A stretch of DNA of 39,253 nt from DASPJQ01 sp035299065 (GTDB lineage: Bacteria; Bacteroidota; Bacteroidia; Flavobacteriales_D; UBA2798), in NCBI GenBank assembly GCA_035299065.1, contig DATGXI010000099.1:1-39253 (forward strand), written 5' to 3'. Position 1 is the stretch's first letter. Every line of letters begins with the position of its first letter. Position numbers and translations under genes: made by a program. Positions 1 to 8,478 of the stretch are shown piece after piece. The notes under the pieces are model-generated. The model was given only the letters and a program-made list of their open reading frames with translations, was not told where the DNA came from and did not search any database.

Positions 1-2
1 AA

Positions 3-98
3 CAACGGGAAACACCTGATTTTACTGGTAATCCAGGGGCTTTCCTGCAACCAAGCATTAAATCGCGTATCGTAAAAAAACGTATCATTGAATTCTGA
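3..98 (+). CDS. C-terminal tail of an unidentified gene (partial, cut by window start)
   Basis: Frame 3 is open from the window edge to a TGA at 96-98. It encodes about 31 residues with a basic, Pro/Gly-containing tail (...PSIKSRIVKKRIIEF). The other two forward frames close sooner or read poorly. The composition looks like a genuine protein C-terminus, but it is too short to assign to a family. It lies 44 bp before the ATG of the potassium channel gene on the same strand, so the two could share a transcript, although a repeat/hairpin lies between them. Confidence 0.45.
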   Translation, partial: QRETPDFTGNPGAFLQPSIKSRIVKKRIIEF

Positions 99-130
99 AT
101 TTCGAATTCCGAACTTCGAAATTCGAAATT
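90..130. repeat. Palindromic TTCGAA-word repeat / hairpin
   Basis: Between the upstream gene and the channel gene, the words GAATTC, AATTTCGAA and TTCGAAATT recur. AATTTCGAA at 98-106 is the exact reverse complement of TTCGAAATT at 115-123, giving a 9-bp stem with an 8-nt loop. A second TTCGAAATT copy follows at 122-130, so alternative hairpins are possible. No clean T-run follows, so this is a weak terminator candidate at best. It may be an intergenic repeat. Confidence 0.5.
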
Positions 131-142
131 GAAAAATTGATT

Positions 143-1060
143 ATGGCCAAACAGGTACACGACCCGGGAACAGGATCATTTGGTTCAAACGAACGAATGA
201 TGAACAGGGACGGCTCATTCAACGTAAAACGCATTGGCGCACTTGGGCCGTTTCAGGATATGTACCATTACCTGGTAAATATTCCATGGCCAAAATTCCT
301 GATTATTGTATTTATTACATATACATTGCTTAACACATTATTTGCCACCATTTACCTGGCATGCGGGGTTGAGAATTTTAACGGCATAAAGCCAAACGGT
401 ACCTTCAGCGACTTCCTCAACTGCTTTTTCTTTAGTGCACAATCACTTACCACTGTGGGTTATGGTAACATTAGTCCAAACTCGCATTTAACCCAACTGG
501 TGGCCTCATTTGAAGCCCTTATGGGGGTAATGAGCTTTGCGTTGATCACCGGTTTGTTTTACGGGCGCTTCTCAAAACCAAAGGCACGTATTGCCTACAG
601 TAACGTTGCACTCATTTCTCCGTTTAAGGATGGCAAAGCAATTATGGTGCGCCTGGCCAATAAACGAAATAGTGTGGTAGTGAACGCTGAAGTAAATGTG
701 TTATTTTCAAAAATGATTACACGAAACGGCAATGAACGCGTTCGGAATTACTATGAAATGCCCTTGCAGTTTAACGATATTGAGGTCTTACCACTTAGCT
801 GGACACTGGTACACCCTATTGATGATAAAAGTCCTTTTAAAGACGTAACACTTGATCAAATAAAGAACGATGGCGGTGAAATTTTTGTACAGTTAAAGGC
901 CTTTGACGAAACATTTAACTCAACCGTTATCTCGCATTATAGTTATACGGCCGATGAGATCGTAGAAAATGCCTCGTTTGAAAAAACATTTTATCCTGAA
1001 CACGGACAATATGTTTTAGACCTGAACGCACTTAGTAATTACAGGAAAATTACACCATGA
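143..1060 (+). CDS. Inward-rectifier (KirBac-type) potassium channel
   Basis: Homotetrameric inner-membrane K+ channel of 305 aa, a normal length for bacterial Kir proteins. The outer helix (about residues 50-73), a pore loop with the filter TTVGYGN (about 103-109) and the inner helix (about 117-140) are visible. A C-terminal cytoplasmic immunoglobulin-like Kir domain of about 160 residues follows, which in the family gates the pore in response to ligands or lipids. An in-frame TTG at 137 precedes the chosen ATG at 143. The ATG gives the N-terminus MAKQVHDPG and is preferred. The stop overlaps the queE start by 4 bp (ATGA), so the two genes are probably translationally coupled. K+ selectivity is inferred from the TVGYG filter. 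Confidence 0.9.
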   Translation: MAKQVHDPGTGSFGSNERMMNRDGSFNVKRIGALGPFQDMYHYLVNIPWPKFLIIVFITYTLLNTLFATIYLACGVENFNGIKPNGTFSDFLNCFFFSAQSLTTVGYGNISPNSHLTQLVASFEALMGVMSFALITGLFYGRFSKPKARIAYSNVALISPFKDGKAIMVRLANKRNSVVVNAEVNVLFSKMITRNGNERVRNYYEMPLQFNDIEVLPLSWTLVHPIDDKSPFKDVTLDQIKNDGGEIFVQLKAFDETFNSTVISHYSYTADEIVENASFEKTFYPEHGQYVLDLNALSNYRKITP

Positions 1061-1692
1061 AAACCGTTTTTGAGCCTATACCATTTAATGCTGCCACCGA
1101 AATTCCGGTAATGGAGGAATTTTACACGTTACAGGGCGAAGGTAAACATACCGGTACGGCTGCTTACTTTATTCGCCTGGCAGGTTGTGACGTGGGCTGC
1201 ACCTGGTGCGATGTAAAAGAAAGTTGGCCGGTTCAAAAAAACCAGTTGGTTGAATTGAATACGCTTGTTAAAAATGCACAAAAAAATGCAGGCCGCTTTG
1301 TTGTTGTAACAGGTGGCGAACCTACTTTATACGATTTAAATGCGCTCACAAAAGCATTTCACGATGCTGGATTTTTACTTGCCATTGAAACTTCAGGAAC
1401 AAATAAACTAACCGGCAATTTTGATTGGGTGTGTTTATCGCCAAAAAAATTCAAACCTGCAACGGATGAGAATTTTAAACTGGCCAATGAACTGAAAATA
1501 ATAGCGTATAACAGGCACGATTTTGAGTGGGCACTTGAACAGGCGGCCAAAACCAGCCCTTCCTGCACCCTTTACATACAACCTGAGTGGGATAAAGCCG
1601 CAGAAATGACCCCGCTTGTTGTTGATTTTGTAAAAAACAACCCCAAATGGAAAATATCTCTGCAAACCCACAAATATTTAAACATACCTTAA
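1057..1692 (+). CDS. queE: 7-carboxy-7-deazaguanine synthase (queuosine pathway)
   Basis: Radical SAM enzyme that contracts 6-carboxy-tetrahydropterin to 7-carboxy-7-deazaguanine in the cytoplasm, a step toward preQ0 and queuosine in tRNA. The 211-aa product has the family opening EEFYTLQGEGKHTGT (about 21-34). The Cys triad at C44, C48 and C51 (CX3CX2C) would ligate the 4Fe-4S cluster, and VVTGGEPTLYD is the SAM-binding GGE motif. Length fits the family. Its ATG overlaps the stop of the potassium channel gene. No other queuosine gene is visible nearby, so the rest of the pathway must lie elsewhere. Confidence 0.93.
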   Translation: MKTVFEPIPFNAATEIPVMEEFYTLQGEGKHTGTAAYFIRLAGCDVGCTWCDVKESWPVQKNQLVELNTLVKNAQKNAGRFVVVTGGEPTLYDLNALTKAFHDAGFLLAIETSGTNKLTGNFDWVCLSPKKFKPATDENFKLANELKIIAYNRHDFEWALEQAAKTSPSCTLYIQPEWDKAAEMTPLVVDFVKNNPKWKISLQTHKYLNIP

Positions 1693-1770
1693 TGGTACGA
1701 AATTTGACATTAAACCATACACATACAGTTTATACACAACGCATATTACCCATTACTAAATAGTATAATT

Positions 1771-3750
1771 ATGAAATTGCAAATCCTTATTCCTGTTTTA
1801 TTGTTAGCCTCTTGCGCGGTTGCTCAGCCTACAGGTCAATATTCTTCTAAAAATAAAAAGGCTATTAAAGCTTATGAAGCTGCTGAAACCTGTTACGGCA
1901 CAATGGATAAAACCGGTAAAAAGGATGGCGATTGTATTATAAAAAATTTCACAAAAGCATTTGAGGCCGATCCTAATTTTATGGAAGCATATTTGCTTTT
2001 GGCACAATATTACATTGACGTTAAAAAAAACAAAGAAGCCATTGAGGTCTTAAAAAAATCACACAAAGTTAACCCTACTTTTTTTGTGAATAGCTGGTTT
2101 TTATTGGGCGAACTCGAGTTTAAAACTGGTAATTATGCTGGTGCGCTTGCTGCTTTGAAAGAATACGAAACCCTGGTAAGGGGAAATATTCCAAATGACA
2201 TGGCTGCCGACCTTGACAAAATGCGGGCATCGTGCGATTTTGCTGTTGAAGCCATGAAAAAACCTGTAACATTTGAACCGGTTAACCTGGGGCCGGGAGT
2301 AAACACCCGTTTTCCCGAATATTTTCCGACAATAACCGGTGATGACGAAATGCTGTTGTTCACGCGAAGAATTCCTGACCAGGCAGCACCCATGGGTGAG
2401 CAGGAAGATTTCTTTTACAGCATTAAAATTGAAAATAAATGGAACAAGGCGCAATCCATAAGCAACAAAATAAACACTTACCTGAACGAAGGTGCTCCTA
2501 CTCTATCGGCCGATGGATCGGTGCTGATATTTACTGCCTGCGATTTAATGGGCATGGGTGACTATGGTGAACACCGTGAGGGATTGGGAAGTTGCGATTT
2601 ATTTTATTCGACTAAATATAATGGTGTATGGGAACCGGCTCAAAATTTAGGCAGCAACATTAATTCAAGCCAATGGGAAGGACAACCTTCATATTCGGCT
2701 GATGGTAAAGATTTGTATTACATAAAACGCGGTAAAGGAAATGCAACGCGTCAAAACGGAGAGATTGTGGTTTCACATTTAATTGATGGTGTTTGGAGTG
2801 CACCTGAACGTTTACCCGATTACATAAACACACCTGACCACGAATGTTCTGTATTGATTCATCCTGACGGGCAAACACTGTATTTTTCATCCAATGGCCA
2901 TGTAGGATTTGGTGGATTTGATTTATACATGTGCCGCAAACAACCCAATGGGAAATGGGGAAAACCGGTTAATTTAGGTTACCCCATCAACACATCAGGT
3001 GAAGAAAATTCGCTCCTGGTTTCATCCAGTGGCGAGGTTGCGTTTTTTGCATCTGACCGTCCTGGTGGATATGGCGAGCTGGATTTGTACAGTTTTAAAC
3101 TGGATGAAAGCATTCGTCCTGTTTACACTACCTACATGAAAGGTGTTGTGTACGATTCCATTTCAAAAGCAAAACTTGAGGCTCGTTTTATTTTGACCGA
3201 TCTTGAAACCGGCAAACCCGTTCAAGTGGCTGCCAGCGATGAAAAAGGAGAGTTTTTTCAGAATATTGCTACCAACAAAGAATACGCATTGTCGGTTGAG
3301 AAAAAAGGCTACCATAGTTACTCTGAACATTTCAAATTTGGCGATGACGGGGTGCCAAAGGACAAGGTTTTTCTGTTGAATATTCCGATGATACCAGTGG
3401 GAACAGCTGATGCACCCATTGTGTTGAAAAACGTTTTCTTTGACGTTGACAAATTCGACTTGTTGCCAAAATCATTTGTGGAACTTGACAGGCTGGTTGA
3501 TTTTCTTACGAAAAACCCGGATATTAAAATTGAGTTAGGCGGGCATACCGACAGTGATGGTGACGATGCGCACAACATGACGTTATCTGACAATCGTGCA
3601 AAAGCTGTAATGAACTATGTGGTTTCAAAAGGCATTTCAAAAGACCGTTTAAAGGCGAAGGGTTATGGCGAAACCAAACCAGTTAAGCCAAATGACACCA
3701 AGGAAAACAAGGCGCAAAACCGTAGGACGGAGTATAAAATAATTAAATAA
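1771..3750 (+). CDS. PorE-like TPR / PD40 / carboxypeptidase-regulatory / OmpA-family envelope protein
   Basis: A 659-aa exported protein. The N-terminus carries a signal peptide; LASC fits a lipobox (Cys15), although cleavage after AVA by signal peptidase I is also possible. Domains in order: TPR repeats (about 55-135), WD40-like PD40 beta-propeller repeats with SxDG/YFSS motifs (about 175-430), a carboxypeptidase-regulatory-like beta-sandwich (about 455-525), and an OmpA C-terminal peptidoglycan-binding domain (about 545-659; GGHTDSDG, LSDNRAKAV, NRRTEYKI). This order matches PorE, the outer-membrane/peptidoglycan-linked T9SS component of Porphyromonas. Bacteroidota genomes hold many paralogues, so a T9SS role is only probable. 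It is monocistronic with a strong terminator downstream. Confidence 0.85.
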   Translation: MKLQILIPVLLLASCAVAQPTGQYSSKNKKAIKAYEAAETCYGTMDKTGKKDGDCIIKNFTKAFEADPNFMEAYLLLAQYYIDVKKNKEAIEVLKKSHKVNPTFFVNSWFLLGELEFKTGNYAGALAALKEYETLVRGNIPNDMAADLDKMRASCDFAVEAMKKPVTFEPVNLGPGVNTRFPEYFPTITGDDEMLLFTRRIPDQAAPMGEQEDFFYSIKIENKWNKAQSISNKINTYLNEGAPTLSADGSVLIFTACDLMGMGDYGEHREGLGSCDLFYSTKYNGVWEPAQNLGSNINSSQWEGQPSYSADGKDLYYIKRGKGNATRQNGEIVVSHLIDGVWSAPERLPDYINTPDHECSVLIHPDGQTLYFSSNGHVGFGGFDLYMCRKQPNGKWGKPVNLGYPINTSGEENSLLVSSSGEVAFFASDRPGGYGELDLYSFKLDESIRPVYTTYMKGVVYDSISKAKLEARFILTDLETGKPVQVAASDEKGEFFQNIATNKEYALSVEKKGYHSYSEHFKFGDDGVPKDKVFLLNIPMIPVGTADAPIVLKNVFFDVDKFDLLPKSFVELDRLVDFLTKNPDIKIELGGHTDSDGDDAHNMTLSDNRAKAVMNYVVSKGISKDRLKAKGYGETKPVKPNDTKENKAQNRRTEYKIIK

Positions 3751-3757
3751 ATAATTA

Positions 3758-3813
3758 ATTTTGGGTAAAGAGATGCAGGGCAGGTAAAACCCGAACATCT
3801 CTTTATCCAAAAT
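3758..3813. terminator. Bidirectional terminator between convergent genes
   Basis: An 18-nt arm at 3758-3775 (ATTTTGGGTAAAGAGATG) pairs with 3796-3813 with a single mismatch, around a 20-nt loop. A/T runs flank both ends. It sits between the stop of the OmpA-family gene (3750) and the stop of mlaD (3838, opposite strand), and can serve both transcripts. A second copy of the TATCCAAAAT word follows immediately at about 3820-3829. Confidence 0.75.
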
Positions 3814-3837
3814 TTCTCTATCCAAAATCACTATTTG

Positions 3838-4512
3838 TCATTTCTTTTCTTTCCCTTTTTTTATCTTTCCCCTTAGGAAAATACTTTTACTGGCTGCATC
3901 CATGTTACGTTTGAATCCTCCCGCACCAGCTTTAATATTCCATAAAGCGTCTCTTAACGTCTGGGCAAAAACCGTGTCCATAAAAAGCATACCAATTGTA
4001 CCTTCACCTTCTCGAATGGTGCCGGTTATGGCCGCAAGATCACTTGTGATTTTTGCTGAATTTTCGCTGGTGAGTTTCAATTTTTCCAACACATCGTCAT
4101 AGGAAACAGGAATAACTGTTTTCAAATAGTCATTATCGGCAACAACCGCTGCCCCACCTGTACCGGGTGAAATGGTGATGATTTTATTTCCCATCAACCC
4201 ATCCGATCCAATTCGGGCATGTGCATCTTTTTTAATAAATTTCCGGGTATCTTCCTCAATAAGCATGTCTATTTTGACTGTTGAGTCTGTGATCTGCTCA
4301 ATATTGTCAACAACACCAACGTTTATTCCAGAAAAGCGCACATTGTTTCCTTCCTGCAATCCACCAATATCTTTAAATACTGCACTTAGCTTAAACGTTT
4401 TGCTAAACATATGCTGGCGTTGACCAATAAAATAAATACCCACCATTAATAAAACCAAGGTTATGACCACAAATAAACCCAGCCGGATATTATTACCTGT
4501 ATTCTTCTTCAT
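3838..4512 (-). CDS. mlaD: MlaD-family MCE-domain protein
   Basis: Inner-membrane-anchored periplasmic subunit of an MCE/Mla phospholipid transporter. The 224-aa product has one N-terminal transmembrane helix (about 10-30), an MCE domain (about 38-118; FKDIGGLQEGNNVRFSGI and GNKIITISPG), and a C-terminal helical segment ending in a Lys-rich tail (KKGKEKK). In the family the MCE domain forms a hexameric ring with a lipid pore attached to MlaEF. It is the last gene of the operon, 11 bp after mlaF, and is followed by the convergent terminator. The direction of lipid movement cannot be read from sequence. Confidence 0.88.
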   Translation of the reverse strand: MKKNTGNNIRLGLFVVITLVLLMVGIYFIGQRQHMFSKTFKLSAVFKDIGGLQEGNNVRFSGINVGVVDNIEQITDSTVKIDMLIEEDTRKFIKKDAHARIGSDGLMGNKIITISPGTGGAAVVADNDYLKTVIPVSYDDVLEKLKLTSENSAKITSDLAAITGTIREGEGTIGMLFMDTVFAQTLRDALWNIKAGAGGFKRNMDAASKSIFLRGKIKKGKEKK

Positions 4513-4523
4513 ACTACTATAAT

Positions 4524-5261
4524 TTATTCAAAAAACGATCGAACGGTTTCATTTTTTGATTTTGTTAGTTTATCAAATGTCCCTTCTTCAATCACCTTGC
4601 CTTCGTCAATAACCACAATCCTGTCATGTGTTAAACGTGCGCATTCTATGTCATGTGTTATAATAATTGAGGACGTCTGGTGTTCTTTTTGCACTTTACG
4701 AATAAGTTTACTTATTTCCTTACTGGTTATAGGATCAAGCCCTGTAGTTGGTTCATCGTACAACATGATTTCAGGATGCTGAATAAGTGTGCGTGCCAGT
4801 CCAAGCCGTTTACGCATTCCTCCTGAGAGTTCCGATGGCATTTTATCAATTGCTTCCAGCAAGCCCACTCCTTCAAGTGTCTCCTCAACCAGCTTATCTT
4901 TTTCAGCCTGGTCCTGGTCTTTTTTATCCCTTAAATGGAACTCCAGGTTTTCTCGCACACTCATGGAATCATACAAGGCACCGCTTTGAAAAAGAAAACC
5001 AATTTTTTTTCTCATCTCATTTAATTCATCAAGGCTAATTTCATTTACTTTTTTATCAAAAACCATCATATCGCCCTGGTCAACGTCAATTAATCCAACA
5101 AGGCATTTAATCAGCACCGATTTTCCACTTCCTGATTTACCCAAAATAACCAGGTTTTCTCCCTTGTTTAATTGGAGGTTCATTTTTTGGAGCACATGGT
5201 TGTTTCCGAATGACTTTACAACATTTTTCAATTCAACCAATATTTGAGTTTTGTTTTCCAT
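4524..5261 (-). CDS. mlaF: MlaF-type ABC transporter ATPase
   Basis: Cytoplasmic ATPase of the MCE lipid transporter, 245 aa. Walker A GKSGSGKS is at 41-48, the Q-loop FQSGALYDSM near 91-100, the ABC signature LSGGM at 145-149, Walker B IMLYDEP at 165-171, and the switch His lies in IIITHD. FQSGALYDSM and the GGMRKR extension of the signature are typical of MlaF rather than of importer ATPases. It follows the permease stop directly with no intervening base and precedes mlaD by 11 bp, which argues for coupled synthesis. Confidence 0.93.
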   Translation of the reverse strand: MENKTQILVELKNVVKSFGNNHVLQKMNLQLNKGENLVILGKSGSGKSVLIKCLVGLIDVDQGDMMVFDKKVNEISLDELNEMRKKIGFLFQSGALYDSMSVRENLEFHLRDKKDQDQAEKDKLVEETLEGVGLLEAIDKMPSELSGGMRKRLGLARTLIQHPEIMLYDEPTTGLDPITSKEISKLIRKVQKEHQTSSIIITHDIECARLTHDRIVVIDEGKVIEEGTFDKLTKSKNETVRSFFE

Positions 5262-6053
5262 TTATGTTAATAAACTTGTGATTTGAACAGCTATCATATC
5301 CATAACAAAAACAATCAGGGATGCATAAACAACTGCTGTGTTGGCAGAGCGGCCAACGCCCTCGGTACCTTTGTTGGAGAAATATCCATTATAACATCCT
5401 ATTATACCTATTGCATAACCAAAGAAAAACGTTTTGATTAATGCAGGAAAAACATCGCTGAAATCAAGCGAATCAAATGCCTGGCTGAAAAAAAGCGTAA
5501 AGCTCACATCGCCCTCAAGGTTAACGCCAATATAGGAACCATACATAGCTACCGCATCGGCAGCAGTAGCCAGTACCGGAAGCATAAGTGTGGTAGCAAG
5601 CACACGTGTAACCACAATGTATTTAAACGGATTTATGCCTGAAACCTCCATGGCATCAATTTGCTCGGTTACTTTCATGGAAGCAAGTTCAGCGCCTATT
5701 CCTGACCCTACTTTACCTGCACAAATAAGAGCGGTAATTACCGGACCAATTTCTCTTACAATTGAAACAGCTACCATAGCCGGAAGCCATGACTCGGCAC
5801 CAAACTCGCGCAAGGTTGGGCGCGACTGGATTGTAAGTACAAGGCCCATGATAAAACCGGTTACAGCTACAAGCGCCAGCGACCTATAGCCTACCAGGTA
5901 ACATTGCTTGACAAATTCCCTGAACTCGAAAGGCAAGCGGCATACTTCCTTAAAAAAACGCCCGTTAAAACGTGTTACATCAGAAACCTTTTCAAGGAAT
6001 TCAATCACATACGTTTTTACACCGGGCTTAACTTCATCAATTGGTTCCATCAT
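5262..6053 (-). CDS. mlaE: MlaE-type ABC permease
   Basis: Integral membrane permease of the MCE transporter, about 263 aa with five to six hydrophobic segments. Family landmarks are the N-terminal amphipathic stretch, GFIMGLVLTIQS, VREIGPVITALICAGKVGSGIGAELASMKVTEQIDAM (EQIDAM is highly conserved) and the final FVMDMIAVQI. A TTG at 6059 is in frame, but ATG at 6053 (or 6050) is the more likely start. It abuts mlaF. The DUF748 gene ends 62 bp upstream on the same strand with no terminator between, so they are probably one operon. Confidence 0.92.
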   Translation of the reverse strand: MMEPIDEVKPGVKTYVIEFLEKVSDVTRFNGRFFKEVCRLPFEFREFVKQCYLVGYRSLALVAVTGFIMGLVLTIQSRPTLREFGAESWLPAMVAVSIVREIGPVITALICAGKVGSGIGAELASMKVTEQIDAMEVSGINPFKYIVVTRVLATTLMLPVLATAADAVAMYGSYIGVNLEGDVSFTLFFSQAFDSLDFSDVFPALIKTFFFGYAIGIIGCYNGYFSNKGTEGVGRSANTAVVYASLIVFVMDMIAVQITSLLT

Positions 6054-6115
6054 TTGCAATGTGGCAGAATTGTGGGAGTTTTACATTACATATACCCCGC
6101 ATAGAGTTGTAAAAT

Positions 6116-8464
6116 TTACATGTTCCTTTTATCACGCCTGTTTTGCCTTCGAAATTTCCTATACGCGTTTCGTGGCGATTTATTATCAAGGTCTTCCATT
6201 TTTTCATAGGCCTTTTCCAGGTATTCGGGTAAACTTCCTTTATAATTTATTTCATATACTGAAAACCCATTGTAAGGAACCGTATTTTTTGACTTTAAGA
6301 AATGAACGCGCTTTTGAACCGCTGGATCAAATAAGGAAAGAAAAGTCCGGACACGTTTTTCCTGTAATTTTTGCAGGCCTACCTGAACAGTAGCGCCCCA
6401 TATACACATTGCTTTTGACTGAACGGTAAATAAAAGTTTATCCTTACACCCATTAGTAAGAAATTGTTTAAAAAGGGAATCTTTGATTGACATGTTCAAA
6501 ATAGCAAAACTGTCCTTTGAAGAAATTCGGGCTAATTTATGACTACGCATATAAAAGCGTTTTTTCGCTTCAAATAACAGCAAATGCTCACTTTCTTTTT
6601 GTTTGTAAACAAAAGGCTGAACTGCTATAACTGCTGACGGGTTTTCATTCAAATATCTATTCATTTTGTCAAGAAATTTTTCCTGTGAACGCGCTAGTTC
6701 AAACGAATTCATTCCCCAATAAATTTCTTTTGATTTTTCGATTTTTCCTTCAACTTTTTTTATATGTTCGCGTTTAAAGGTTGTTGGTGGTTTTACCACA
6801 ATGTTCCAAATAATATCATCAATAATATCTTTCCAGTGAAATTTCGGATCGCGCAAGTTACCGGAAACCGGAATTTGGTAACTAATCACATTATGGTTAT
6901 CCCTTACCAGGAACATGGCTAACCACACCGGAAAACGTTTATTGTCCTTGTTTTTTATGCGCCTGGCTAGCCTCGCATCAATTATTTGTATGCTGTTATT
7001 AGCGCGAATATTTCCGTCAAGTACGTTCCATATTCCTGTTAGTTCAACCGTGCCTTTATTGAGCGGGTACGAAGTATACGAGACAAGATATGGATTAAAG
7101 AGTGATGCAGGCATGTTGCGTAAGCTGAACATGAACTCAAAATCGGAACTATCCCTGGGATTTATACTCGCGTCAATTTTGAGGTTACCATAAGGTTTGA
7201 TGGCTGAGGATAAATGTACCTTGACGCGTTTATGATCTTTGTCAGCCGAATCACATGTTAGCGTTAGCGGCCAGGTATGAATATTAAAGTGTTCACTTAT
7301 TGAATAATCATCAAAGCTGAAATTTGCATTTGTAACAGCAAAACGATTAACACGGTAATTACTTTTTAAGAAATTTCGTGCAAGTTCTTCAATGTATTTT
7401 GCCAATTGAATAATAAGGTTGTGGCTGCCGCGTGACGAACTAACAGCGCCAACATTTTGTCCTTTTTTACCAAACATCATCTCAACATTGTCCAGGTAAT
7501 CATATTTCTCATATTTGACGTAAGGATTTTCGAGCAAAACGGAATCAAAATCATACAAATGATAGCGAGGGCTTAATTTGGTGACTTTGAATTTTAACCT
7601 TGAAAATGAAGCATAGTCTTCATGTTTATTTTTTCCAATGTGAAAGTTGTTGAGTGAAAGCATACCTGATGCAACAAGGTCTTGTGCTTCTTTAAAGTTA
7701 CCCGTAGCATCAATGTTTGCGTCAAAGCTTCCTGTAAAATCGCCATAGTTAATGAATTCCTGCAAGTATTGCTCAATGAAATTCAGCTCGTATTCCTTAA
7801 CCTTAACCTTCATGCTATAATCGGCATTGGAAGTATTCACTGTAAATTTACCCTTTGCCACTCCTTTTCCGAGGCCGGCTTCAAATGAAAATTTTGTTGC
7901 AACGGTGTCGGTATACCACCTGAAACCTGAGCTTTGCAGGTTAACGTGCTTTATGTTATAATTAACCGGAATACTTTTTTCGATATAATAAAATTGCCCA
8001 TCGTTTACTTCAATGTCAATGATGTTGAAATGAACAGGCTCTTTTTTTACTTTGCGTACTTTAGGTTTCCAACGTATTATCCAGTCGCGAAAATTTAAAT
8101 GCCTTAAGCTGTCCTGGATAATATATCCTTTTGGTTTATCTAGTTGAATTTTTTCTATTTCATAGGTGCCTACCAGCATTTTTAGCATAGTGAAATTGGC
8201 GCTTATTTGTTCGGATGAAAAAAAAACACTGTCGCTGTTTGCTTCATAAATTTTAAGACCGCCAAAAGAAACATAACCTGTGAACGGATTCATGTAGGCG
8301 CTTTCAACCGTTATTTCACGACCCGTATAATATTTATCATACTTTTGAATAAAATACCTGGCAAATGGGGAGCTAACAAGCAGAACGGTTATAAATAAAA
8401 CTATAAGAACAATTCCTGTTACAAGCAGCCTCCTTTTCCATGACTTTTTCTTTTTAGGTGGCAT
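6116..8464 (-). CDS. DUF748 / AsmA-like periplasmic protein
   Basis: A 782-aa protein with a basic N-terminus (MPPKKKKSWKRR), one transmembrane anchor (about 14-36), and a long beta-rich periplasmic region with the DUF748 pattern. That pattern includes YTGREITVESAYMNPFTGYVSFGG-type text near the start and FDANIDATGNF and LVSYTSYPLNKGTVEL later, plus a C-terminal helical/OmpA-like part and a basic tail. The family belongs to the AsmA/TamB-like group, several of which are proposed to bridge lipids across the periplasm. An in-frame TTG at 8491 would overlap the upstream gene; ATG at 8464, 14 bp after that gene's stop, is preferred. Linkage to mlaEFD suggests a lipid-transport role, which is inference. 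Confidence 0.75.
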   Translation of the reverse strand: MPPKKKKSWKRRLLVTGIVLIVLFITVLLVSSPFARYFIQKYDKYYTGREITVESAYMNPFTGYVSFGGLKIYEANSDSVFFSSEQISANFTMLKMLVGTYEIEKIQLDKPKGYIIQDSLRHLNFRDWIIRWKPKVRKVKKEPVHFNIIDIEVNDGQFYYIEKSIPVNYNIKHVNLQSSGFRWYTDTVATKFSFEAGLGKGVAKGKFTVNTSNADYSMKVKVKEYELNFIEQYLQEFINYGDFTGSFDANIDATGNFKEAQDLVASGMLSLNNFHIGKNKHEDYASFSRLKFKVTKLSPRYHLYDFDSVLLENPYVKYEKYDYLDNVEMMFGKKGQNVGAVSSSRGSHNLIIQLAKYIEELARNFLKSNYRVNRFAVTNANFSFDDYSISEHFNIHTWPLTLTCDSADKDHKRVKVHLSSAIKPYGNLKIDASINPRDSSDFEFMFSLRNMPASLFNPYLVSYTSYPLNKGTVELTGIWNVLDGNIRANNSIQIIDARLARRIKNKDNKRFPVWLAMFLVRDNHNVISYQIPVSGNLRDPKFHWKDIIDDIIWNIVVKPPTTFKREHIKKVEGKIEKSKEIYWGMNSFELARSQEKFLDKMNRYLNENPSAVIAVQPFVYKQKESEHLLLFEAKKRFYMRSHKLARISSKDSFAILNMSIKDSLFKQFLTNGCKDKLLFTVQSKAMCIWGATVQVGLQKLQEKRVRTFLSLFDPAVQKRVHFLKSKNTVPYNGFSVYEINYKGSLPEYLEKAYEKMEDLDNKSPRNAYRKFRRQNRRDKRNM

Positions 8465-8478
8465 TTCTGTGGTATAAT

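Noticed and set aside
1693..1770. TTGACA ... TATACA sigma-70-like promoter before the PorE-like gene
   Set aside because: The spacer is about 21 bp, and Bacteroidota primary sigma uses a different consensus; it is not convincing.
5590..5889. 99-codon plus-strand ORF opposite mlaE
   Set aside because: It lies wholly inside the well-supported mlaE reading frame on the other strand.
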